Shown: piece after piece, positions 1 to 5,778 of the stretch | Layout of the letters: each line of letters begins with the position of its first letter | Position numbering within the stretch: position 1 is the stretch's first letter | NCBI GenBank assembly: GCA_043813215.1 | Contig: JBDRLH010000002.1 | Location: forward strand, 1 to 8,445 | Direction: 5' to 3' | Length of the DNA stretch: 8,445 bases | From: JBDRLH01 sp043813215 | Lineage (GTDB): Bacteria; Patescibacteriota; Minisyncoccia; Minisyncoccales; JAQTPW01 | Notes under the pieces: generated by a model | What the model was told of the DNA's origin: nothing | Database searches by the model: none | What the model saw: the letters and a program-made list of their open reading frames with translations, nothing else | Translations under genes and position numbers: made by a program

Positions 1-814
1 CGGAGAATGGAAATTTGAAAATCCTTTGATTAAAAACCAGCTTTTTAAAACTTTGATTTTTGAACCCGCGGCTAACCTTGACGAAAACACGACTTATGAA
101 ATTAAAATAGAGGATATAAAAGGGCTCGGAAATACAAAAAACAATTCTTTTTCATTTAATTTTAAAACAATTGATAACCAGAATCAGGCGCAGGTTTTAA
201 TAATCAAAGACGAAGCCACCTCGACTCAACCAGAAATAGTTTTGATTAAAACGGTATTTAGTTTCCAGAAATACCTCTTATCTTGTGAAGCCGCATCTTT
301 GAAAATGGCTTTATCGGCAAAAGGAATTAATGTTTCTGAAGACCAAATAATGACAAAAATAGGATACGATCCCACTCCGCATAAAAATGGAGTCTGGGGA
401 GATCCAAACTTGGCTTTTGTCGGAGATATTGATGGAAAAATTTGCGATACTGGTTATGGGGTTCATTGGGGGCCTCTGGCCGAAGCCGCCAACAATTGGC
501 GGGAATCTGAAGCATTTTCTCGTTGGGATTTAAAAAAACTGATAAACGAAATAAAACTGCAAAATCCGGTGGTTGTTTGGGGCACCTTACCCATTGGTCC
601 CCTCAAGGATTGTTCCTGGTATACTCCGCAGGGAAAATATATAAAAACTTACAAAGAAACCCATGTCAGGCTGGTGGTGGGTTTTGTCGGCGACTCAAAA
701 AATCCGGAAAAAATTATCATGGACGACCCTCTTTTTGGTAAGCTTTACTGGGAAACCGATTATTTCCTTAAAAATTGGCAAGCGTTTAATTTTAGCGGAG
801 TGGTGGTGAGATAA
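1..814 (+). CDS. Exported Ig-like plus C39-like cysteine protease, 5' end missing
   Basis: The reading frame is open to the left edge, so the TTG at 26 is probably not the true start; numbering here still counts from it. Residues 1 to about 50 resemble the end of a bacterial Ig-like domain (Big_5/SbsA type: NTTYEIKIEDIKGLGN, then a strand ending FNFKT). A linker of about 25 residues leads to a papain-like C39-family (Peptidase_C39_2) domain at about 76-262. Its likely catalytic set is visible: oxyanion Gln81, nucleophile Cys87 in LLSCEAASLKMAL, His213 in ETHVRLVVGF and Asp233/Asp234 in IIMDDPLFGK. Proteins of this build are normally secreted or surface-anchored and may cleave peptides or cell-wall-linked proteins; the substrate is unknown. 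A signal peptide would lie outside the window. No ABC exporter domain is joined to it, so it is not a typical bacteriocin-processing C39 transporter. The domain call is fairly secure, the function is not. It ends 12 nt before uvrC. Confidence 0.75.
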   Translation, partial: GEWKFENPLIKNQLFKTLIFEPAANLDENTTYEIKIEDIKGLGNTKNNSFSFNFKTIDNQNQAQVLIIKDEATSTQPEIVLIKTVFSFQKYLLSCEAASLKMALSAKGINVSEDQIMTKIGYDPTPHKNGVWGDPNLAFVGDIDGKICDTGYGVHWGPLAEAANNWRESEAFSRWDLKKLINEIKLQNPVVVWGTLPIGPLKDCSWYTPQGKYIKTYKETHVRLVVGFVGDSKNPEKIIMDDPLFGKLYWETDYFLKNWQAFNFSGVVVR

Positions 815-826
815 AATTGATTTATT

Positions 827-2137
827 ATGGATAAATTTAAATTTATCTCAAAAGAAAATATCTCAAAGCTGTCAAAAGAAGCCGGCGTTTATGTACTTAA
901 AAATAGAAATTTAATCCTTTATATCGGCAAAGCGGCAAATATCAGAGAGCGAGCTAAAAATCATTTTTTACAGCCGACTTTTCGGGATGATCTTTTCATT
1001 AATCAAGTTTCGGAAATCGGTTATATCAAAACCAGTTCAGAGATTGAAGCTTTGCTTTTGGAAGCCAAGTTGATTAAAAAGCACCAGCCGAAATTCAACA
1101 TTATGTGGCGAGATGACAAAAACTACTTTTATGTAGGATTGACAGAAGAGGCTTTCCCGCAGATATTTATCACTCATCAACCAAGATTACAGGCTACAAG
1201 CTACAAGCTAGAAGCTAAATACGTCGGGCCTTTTGTGGACGGAAAAGCTTTAAAGGAAACTTTAAAGTTCTTAAGAAAAATTTTTCCTTTCCGTTCCTGC
1301 CGATTCTTGCCCAAACGCTCCTGCCTCTGGTATCATCTTAACCGATGTCCAGCGCCATGCCTTCTGAAATCTAAAATAATGGATGTACCGGGTATCAAAG
1401 AAAAACTGGAAAAAGAAGCGCAAAAAGACGCCGCCTTGCTCTTTAGCATAATATCGGGGGAAAAATCACAGGTCCTGAAAAATCTAAAGCAAGAAATGAA
1501 AATTGCCGCAAAAAACCAGAATTTTGAAAAAGCCCAAAAAATAAGAGATAGAATTTTTGCTCTAAAAAAGATCCTGTCAAATGCCAGGATTTTCGGACTG
1601 CAAATCTCAACCCCCTCTGATGATTGGCAAAAAACAGAAAATATTCTGCGAAAAATAGTTGGCGCTAAAAAAGGTGTGTCGAGAATCGAAGCTTACGACG
1701 TTTCCAATATCCAAGGACAAGAAGCCACCGGGTCTATGGTTGCTTTCATAGACGGAAACCCCAATAAAAGTTTTTATCGTAAATTTAAGATCAAAATAGC
1801 AGGTAAGCCAAATGACACAGCCATGATAAAAGAAATTCTATCGCGCAGATTAAAGCATGAAGAATGGGGCTGGCCGGATTTAGTTTTGATTGACGGTGGC
1901 AAAGGACAGCTTAATGCGGCTCTAAAAATTAAAAATTATAAATCAGAATTAAAAATTTTAAGTTTGGCGAAAAAGAAAAACGAGTTATTCATAGAGGGTA
2001 AAAAAAATCCCTTATTGTTGAAAAATCTTCCAAATAAAATTTCCAATCTGATATTACACCTGCGCGACGAAGCTCACCGATTTGCCATCTCGTATCATAA
2101 AAAGCTTCGAGAGATTGACTTGTTGCCAAAAACTTGA
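827..2137 (+). CDS. uvrC: UvrC, compact excinuclease subunit lacking the HhH tail
   Basis: UvrC is the nuclease of UvrABC nucleotide excision repair and cuts on both sides of a lesion. The N-terminal GIY-YIG domain (about 15-95) shows GVY at 20-22, YIG at 32-34, the basic RER at 40-42 and the likely catalytic Glu79 in LLLEAKLIKK. Cys158, Cys166, Cys174 and Cys178 match the four conserved cysteines reported to hold an Fe-S cluster. A UVR (UvrB-binding) helix pair lies at about 213-250. The RNase H-like nuclease domain (about 285-428) keeps the expected catalytic residues Asp291 (EAYDVSN), Asp330 (PNDTAM), Asp356 (LIDGGKG) and His417 (RDEAHRFA). At 436 residues it is far below the usual 600 or so: the stretch between UVR and nuclease domain is about 40 residues instead of about 160, and the protein stops just after the nuclease domain, without the C-terminal helix-hairpin-helix pair. 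A heptamer repeat tract adds a few residues near 123-131. The ATG at 827 has no Shine-Dalgarno sequence at normal spacing. Confidence 0.95.
   Translation: MDKFKFISKENISKLSKEAGVYVLKNRNLILYIGKAANIRERAKNHFLQPTFRDDLFINQVSEIGYIKTSSEIEALLLEAKLIKKHQPKFNIMWRDDKNYFYVGLTEEAFPQIFITHQPRLQATSYKLEAKYVGPFVDGKALKETLKFLRKIFPFRSCRFLPKRSCLWYHLNRCPAPCLLKSKIMDVPGIKEKLEKEAQKDAALLFSIISGEKSQVLKNLKQEMKIAAKNQNFEKAQKIRDRIFALKKILSNARIFGLQISTPSDDWQKTENILRKIVGAKKGVSRIEAYDVSNIQGQEATGSMVAFIDGNPNKSFYRKFKIKIAGKPNDTAMIKEILSRRLKHEEWGWPDLVLIDGGKGQLNAALKIKNYKSELKILSLAKKKNELFIEGKKNPLLLKNLPNKISNLILHLRDEAHRFAISYHKKLREIDLLPKT
830..847. repeat. 18-bp perfect AT-rich palindrome at the start of uvrC
   Basis: GATAAATTTAAATTTATC reads the same on both strands and begins directly after the uvrC ATG, covering codons 2-7. 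It could be a dimeric operator or a small mRNA hairpin near the start codon. In AT-rich DNA encoding Asp-Lys-Phe-Lys-Phe-Ile it could equally be chance. Confidence 0.3.
1185..1220 (+). repeat. Heptanucleotide repeat tract read in frame inside uvrC
   Basis: Tandem 7-mers run through the gene: a degenerate GATTACA, then GCTACAA (1193-1199), GCTACAA (1200-1206), GCTAGAA (1207-1213) and the decayed GCTAAAT (1214-1220). Three heptamers make 21 nt, exactly seven codons, so the frame is kept and ATSYKLEAK (residues 123-131) is produced. The tract lies between ITH and KYVGPF, where I recall other UvrC proteins having about six fewer residues in a variable loop, so it reads as a tolerated insertion. 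From memory, similar CTACAAG heptamer arrays occur between genes and in loops of CPR genomes; I could not check this. Confidence 0.6.
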
Positions 2138-2149
2138 TAATATTATCAA
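2134..2149. repeat. 16-bp perfect palindrome across the uvrC stop codon
   Basis: TTGATAATATTATCAA is a perfect inverted repeat. It contains the uvrC stop codon (2135-2137) and ends one base before the ATG of the next gene at 2150. As RNA it could form a weak AU-rich hairpin over the initiation region. As DNA it has operator-like symmetry, with GATAA/TTATC half-sites like those of the palindrome at 830-847. It has no T-run after it, so it is not an intrinsic terminator. Confidence 0.3.
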
Positions 2150-2545
2150 ATGCTGTGGAGTCTTCTTCTACAAATTGTCGCGGGTATCGCCGGCCTATTT
2201 TTAGCCGACAAGTACATAAGCGGAGTTGATTTTTTGGGTAAACTGTTTATTCTGCCCAAATCAGAAGCTGAAATTCACGCTTTCTTTGACACCTTGGTTT
2301 TTGTGGGCGCTTTTTTGGGAATTCTTAATGCCATTGTCAGGCCGATTCTGAACAAAATAACTTTCCCCCTGCGGATTATTACGCTAAACTTATTCAGCGT
2401 GATCGTAGCCATGACCATGGTCTGGATAACCAAAATCATCTTCCCTGTGCTGGAAATCAACGGAATAGTCCCTCTTTTCTGGACGACAATTATAGTTTGG
2501 GGACTGGGTTTCATATTGACAAAGTGGCTTCCTTCGGAAAAATAA
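2150..2545 (+). CDS. Four-helix membrane protein, YvlD / phage holin family 4 type
   Basis: This 131-residue protein is very hydrophobic, with four predicted membrane helices at about 4-22, 43-65, 73-97 and 104-124. The central pattern GILNAIVRPILNKITFPL followed by IITLNLFSVIV is typical of the COG1950/YvlD family (Pfam Phage_holin_4_2), found in many bacterial chromosomes. The name 'phage holin' is historical: members are mostly chromosomal with no phage genes nearby, as here, and their function is poorly known, with some (B. subtilis YvlD) tied to envelope stress operons. Acidic and basic residues sit mainly in the loops, and the protein ends in a short polar tail. It starts 12 nt after uvrC without a Shine-Dalgarno sequence, and a 16-bp palindrome abuts the start codon. 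It is followed 43 nt later by secG. Family assignment is confident; the role is not. Confidence 0.82.
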   Translation: MLWSLLLQIVAGIAGLFLADKYISGVDFLGKLFILPKSEAEIHAFFDTLVFVGAFLGILNAIVRPILNKITFPLRIITLNLFSVIVAMTMVWITKIIFPVLEINGIVPLFWTTIIVWGLGFILTKWLPSEK

Positions 2546-2588
2546 GAACCTCGTTTCCTGGCTACTCTCAAAAATAACAAAATAAAAC

Positions 2589-2792
2589 ATGCAAATTATT
2601 TTACCTATCGTTTGTATCGTCTTAATCGTTCTGGTGCTCCTTCAGCAAAAAGGTACTGCTTTGGGTTCAGCTTTCGGACAAGAAGGCGGTTTTTATGGAA
2701 CGCTGCGCGGCGCCGAAAAAAAGATTTTTTGGCTTACCTGCCTCTTTGGAGCGGCGTTCATCATTTTGGCGCTTTTAAGCCATAAATTTTAG
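2589..2792 (+). CDS. secG: Protein-export membrane protein SecG
   Basis: SecG is the small third subunit of the SecYEG translocon in the cytoplasmic membrane and assists SecA-driven export. The 67-residue length is normal for the family. There are two membrane helices (about 3-18 and 46-64) around the diagnostic cytoplasmic loop: LLQQKGTALGSAFG followed by the GGFYGTLRGAEK stretch. The 43-nt leader from 2546 to 2588 holds no clear Shine-Dalgarno sequence, only A-rich DNA before the ATG. The TAG stop (2790-2792) directly abuts the ATG of the solute-binding protein, so the two are very likely co-translated. The pairing puts a secretion subunit and an exported protein on one message. Confidence 0.92.
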   Translation: MQIILPIVCIVLIVLVLLQQKGTALGSAFGQEGGFYGTLRGAEKKIFWLTCLFGAAFIILALLSHKF

Positions 2793-4790
2793 ATGTTAAA
2801 TTTTTCTCTGCCCTCCCAATCGCAATGGGGTCAATTTTTTAATATTCTGACGAAGAAAGAAAAAATATTTTTTTCTGTTTTTTTAACTTTATTTTTAGTA
2901 AGCTCTATTTACCTTTTTACAAATTTTTATTTTAAAAACACCGAGGTCCGACCGGCCGAGGGTGGAATTTTCACAGAGGGAGCGGTCGGCCAGCCAAGAT
3001 TTATAAATCCGATCTATGTCTCCTCAAACGATATCGACAGAGATTTAATGGAGCTTATTCTCTCGGGCATAATGAAATATGATGAAAGCGGCAAATTGGT
3101 TTATGATCTGGCAAAAGATATCAAAATAGAAAACGACGGCAAGACCTATCGAGTATTTTTAAAAGATAACGTTCTCTGGCATGACAGCGGTTTGAGATCT
3201 CAAATTAAAAAACTTACCGCCGACGATGTCATTTTTACGATTAAAACCATACAAAATCAGGATTATAAAAGCCCCCTCAGAGTAAACTGGTTGGGGGTGG
3301 AAATTGAAAAAATAAATGATTTTGAAATTATCTTTTTACTGAAAAACTCCTACGCAGCTTTTCTTGAAAACTTAACTTTTAAAATCTTGCCTAGCCATAT
3401 TTGGCAGAAAATATCTGTCCAAAACTTTCCCCTGTCAGATTATAATTTAAAACCCGTCGGATCCGGCCCCTATCAATTCAAAAGCATGTCGAGAGACGGC
3501 TCGGGCCACGTCAATTCTTTGGTGCTGAAAGTAAATAAGAATTATTACGGAGAAAAGCCATACTTGCAGGAAATACGCTTTAAATTTTTTGATAATGAAA
3601 AAGATCTGGTCGCTTCGGCGAATAACCGTCAAATAAGCGGCCTTTCTTTTTCTGCCGTTGAAAATGGAGCTCTTTTGAAAGAACAATCTTTTAAACTATA
3701 TAGTTTTTCAATGCCGAGGTATTTTGCCATATTTTTTAACACGACTGATTCAAAGATCCTGTCTAATTTGAAAGTGAGGCAAGCTCTCAACCTCGGTACC
3801 GACAAAAACGATCTTATAAAAAAAATTCTGAGTTCTCAAGCTGAAATTGTCGATTCTCCCATTTTGCCCGATATCTACGGCTTCAAGGCGCCCGCTGAAA
3901 TCTATCCATTTGATAAAAAAAAGGCTGAATCTCTTTTGGATGAAGCCGGATTTGAAGAAACTGAAAACGGAATTAGAGAAAAAATTGTAAAAAAGGAACC
4001 TGCCTTCTCTTTTAAAAGCACTCTTCGGGTTGGCTCTTCGGGTACGGAGGTAAGAGAATTGCAGAAGTGCCTGGCCAAATATCCCGATATTTATCCTTCG
4101 GGAGAAGTTACGGGAACTTTTGGCTCAAAAACAAAAGCAGCAGTCATTAAATTTCAGGAAAAGTATGCTAACGAAGTCCTCAAACCCGGCGGGCTGACAA
4201 AAGGAACGGGTACGGTTTTGAGCTATACCAGAAAAAAACTGAATGAGTTGTGCGCCCTGGCCACAGAAGAAAAAATAACCTTAAAAATAAAGCTGGCTAC
4301 CGTGAATCAACCAATGTTGATAAACACGGCGAATATTTTGAAAGAGCAATGGCAGGAAATCGGAGTGGCGCTTGAGATAACGACCTCAACAAGCTCTGAT
4401 TTAGAAAACAATATAATAAAACCGAGAGATTACGAAATGCTTCTGTTCGGTGAGGCGTTGGGAGGAATCCCGGACCCTTTTCCTTTCTGGGATTCAATAC
4501 AGAAAAAAGATCCCGGACTCAATCTGGCCGTCTACGATAATAAAAATGTCGACAAACTTTTAGAAGAAGCCAGGCAAACCTTGGACATGTCGGAAAGACA
4601 AAAAAAATTGGAGAAATTCCAAGACATTTTGATCGGAGACGCCCCCTGTGTATTTTTATACAGTCCGGATTATGTTTATTTCGTTTCAGACCAGATCGGA
4701 GGAATAAATCAAAAAATGATTATCGATCCGTCAAAAAGATTTGCCAACATTCAAAATTGGTATATAAAACAAAAAAGAGTATGGAAATGA
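2793..4790 (+). CDS. Membrane-anchored family-5 solute-binding protein with nested peptidoglycan-binding domain
   Basis: This 665-residue protein is an SBP_bac_5 (OppA/DppA-like) binding protein, a class that usually captures peptides for an ABC importer. A 24-residue basic cytoplasmic tail (TKKEK) leads to one membrane helix at about 25-46. There is no lipobox Cys, so it is probably held by an uncleaved anchor. The first SBP part runs from about 55 to 400 (QPRFINPIYVSSNDIDRDL, LTADDVIFTIKTI, VGSGPYQFKS, KVRQALNLGTDKNDLIKKI). At the usual GIREK linker before the second part, a PG_binding_1 domain is inserted at about 411-487: LRVGSSGTEVRELQKCL, then VTGTFGSKTKAAVIKFQEKY, then RKKLNELC. The SBP fold resumes at about 494-665 (ITLKIKLATVNQP, PDPFPFWDS). 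Cys426 and Cys487 lie at the two ends of the insert and might form a disulfide. No permease or ATPase gene is in the window. The gene abuts secG and overlaps the isomerase gene by ATGA. Ligand unknown. Confidence 0.88.
   Translation: MLNFSLPSQSQWGQFFNILTKKEKIFFSVFLTLFLVSSIYLFTNFYFKNTEVRPAEGGIFTEGAVGQPRFINPIYVSSNDIDRDLMELILSGIMKYDESGKLVYDLAKDIKIENDGKTYRVFLKDNVLWHDSGLRSQIKKLTADDVIFTIKTIQNQDYKSPLRVNWLGVEIEKINDFEIIFLLKNSYAAFLENLTFKILPSHIWQKISVQNFPLSDYNLKPVGSGPYQFKSMSRDGSGHVNSLVLKVNKNYYGEKPYLQEIRFKFFDNEKDLVASANNRQISGLSFSAVENGALLKEQSFKLYSFSMPRYFAIFFNTTDSKILSNLKVRQALNLGTDKNDLIKKILSSQAEIVDSPILPDIYGFKAPAEIYPFDKKKAESLLDEAGFEETENGIREKIVKKEPAFSFKSTLRVGSSGTEVRELQKCLAKYPDIYPSGEVTGTFGSKTKAAVIKFQEKYANEVLKPGGLTKGTGTVLSYTRKKLNELCALATEEKITLKIKLATVNQPMLINTANILKEQWQEIGVALEITTSTSSDLENNIIKPRDYEMLLFGEALGGIPDPFPFWDSIQKKDPGLNLAVYDNKNVDKLLEEARQTLDMSERQKKLEKFQDILIGDAPCVFLYSPDYVYFVSDQIGGINQKMIIDPSKRFANIQNWYIKQKRVWK
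4775..4779 (+). promoter_or_regulatory. Weak Shine-Dalgarno-like site for the isomerase gene
   Basis: AAGAG ends 7 nt before the ATG at 4787, a usable spacing, but lies only 1 nt before the in-frame ATG at 4781. This favours 4787 as the start. It lies inside the end of the solute-binding-protein gene. It is the only plausible ribosome binding site I found at normal spacing in the window, and it is a weak one. Confidence 0.35.
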
Positions 4791-5776
4791 AGTCTATTAT
4801 TTTAAACTTCCCGAAACAATTAGAAGAGGGATTTTCCGCAGCAAAAAATACCGGCAAAGAATTCAGAGATCAAAAAATAGGCAGTATTTTAATTTGCGGA
4901 ATGGGTGGCAGCGCCCTGCCGGGGGAATTGTTAAAAATTTTAATTTCTCCTTCGAAAATCAAAATCCCCGTCCTTATCCATAGAGACTACACTCTCCCCT
5001 CCTCGATAGACGATAACGGCTTGCTGGTTTTTATTTCTTATTCAGGCAATACCGAAGAAACGCTTTCCGCTTTCAAAATCGCATCAGAAAAAAAATTGAA
5101 TATGGCTGCTATAACTTCCGGAGGAGAATTGGAAAAAAAATGCAAAGAAAATAATGTACCCGTGGCAATTGTTGCAAAAGGCATAGCCCCAAGAATGGCC
5201 TTGGGCTATCAATTTTCAGCCTTACTTAAAATCCTTGAGAATGCGGGCGTTATTACAGATATTGAGAAATATGTTCTAGAGGGCGCCGCAGAATTAAGCC
5301 AAGAAGCATTGGAAAAGGAGGGAAAAATTTTATCAGAAAAAATTGGGAACAAAATTCCGCTCATCTACAGTCCTCGAGCATATGCTCCCTTGGCCTATAT
5401 ATTTAAAATACTTTTGAATGAAAATTCTAAAATCCCCGCCTTCCTTAATTATTTTCCCGAAATGTGCCACAATGAAATCCAGGCATTTAATCTCCCCGAT
5501 GACAGATTCACCGTATTAATTCTTAAAGCCGAGGATGAACACAAATATGGAAGGATAGGGAAAGTAGTGGATGCTTCGGCTGACATAATAAATTCCAGAA
5601 ATTTTCCACTTAACTTCGTAATCGTCCGCAGAGAGGGAAAAAATATTTTTAAAGACATACTAGGTTCTATAGTGTTATTCTATTGGACAACTTTTTATCT
5701 CGCAGAGAAAAAAGGAATAGATCCATTGGAAAACAAACTTATAGACGAATTCAAAAAGAAACTCAAAGAACCATAA
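4787..5776 (+). CDS. Bifunctional phosphoglucose/phosphomannose isomerase, SIS family
   Basis: This enzyme should interconvert fructose-6-P with glucose-6-P and with mannose-6-P, feeding glycolysis and sugar-nucleotide synthesis. I chose the ATG at 4787 (329 residues): it overlaps the previous stop as ATGA and has a weak AAGAG upstream. ATG 4781 and TTG 4757 are in-frame alternatives. The first SIS domain shows ICGMGGSALPGE (36-47), HRDYTLP (65-71) and the phosphate-binding SYSGNTEET (84-92), then ITSGGELEKKC and AKGIAPRMALGYQ. The second domain (Bact_PGI_C type) has NENSKIPAF and FPEMCHNEIQAF. Glu230 and His252 are the best candidates for the catalytic acid/base residues known in archaeal PGI/PMI enzymes. 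Length and motif order match this family and not the classical 450-550-residue Pgi. GalU follows 2 nt after the stop, so both probably serve UDP-sugar supply. Specificity for glucose against mannose cannot be read from sequence alone. Confidence 0.9.
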   Translation: MKSIILNFPKQLEEGFSAAKNTGKEFRDQKIGSILICGMGGSALPGELLKILISPSKIKIPVLIHRDYTLPSSIDDNGLLVFISYSGNTEETLSAFKIASEKKLNMAAITSGGELEKKCKENNVPVAIVAKGIAPRMALGYQFSALLKILENAGVITDIEKYVLEGAAELSQEALEKEGKILSEKIGNKIPLIYSPRAYAPLAYIFKILLNENSKIPAFLNYFPEMCHNEIQAFNLPDDRFTVLILKAEDEHKYGRIGKVVDASADIINSRNFPLNFVIVRREGKNIFKDILGSIVLFYWTTFYLAEKKGIDPLENKLIDEFKKKLKEP

Positions 5777-5778
5777 AT

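Noticed and set aside
827..2137. UvrC as a frameshifted or truncated pseudogene
   Set aside because: All catalytic residues are present, the frame is intact, and the next gene starts 12 nt after the stop, leaving no room for a lost HhH tail.
2150..2545. A 'phage holin' as evidence of a prophage
   Set aside because: The Phage_holin_4_2/YvlD family is mostly chromosomal, and no endolysin, structural or integrase gene lies nearby.
2516..2546. TTGACA (2516-2521) with AATAAG (2541-2546) as a secG promoter
   Set aside because: The 19-nt spacer is long, the -10 match is poor, and the -35 match lies in codons of the YvlD-like gene; chance is likely in AT-rich DNA.
2948..2989. Inverted repeat CCGACCG (2948-2954) / CGGTCGG (2983-2989)
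   Set aside because: The arms are only 7 bp with a 28-nt loop inside a well-supported coding region, and no T-run follows; probably incidental.
4757..4786. TTG at 4757 as start of the isomerase
   Set aside because: It would extend the gene 34 nt into the solute-binding protein; the ATGA overlap at 4787 with a weak AAGAG upstream fits better.
5080..5145. Runs of eight A in the isomerase gene as programmed slippage sites
   Set aside because: The zero frame encodes conserved sequence on both sides, and such runs are common throughout this Lys-rich, AT-rich window.
5683..5778. Upstream TTG at 5683 as start of galU
   Set aside because: It lies well inside the isomerase gene, and the added residues do not look like GalU, which begins normally at the tandem ATG at 5779.
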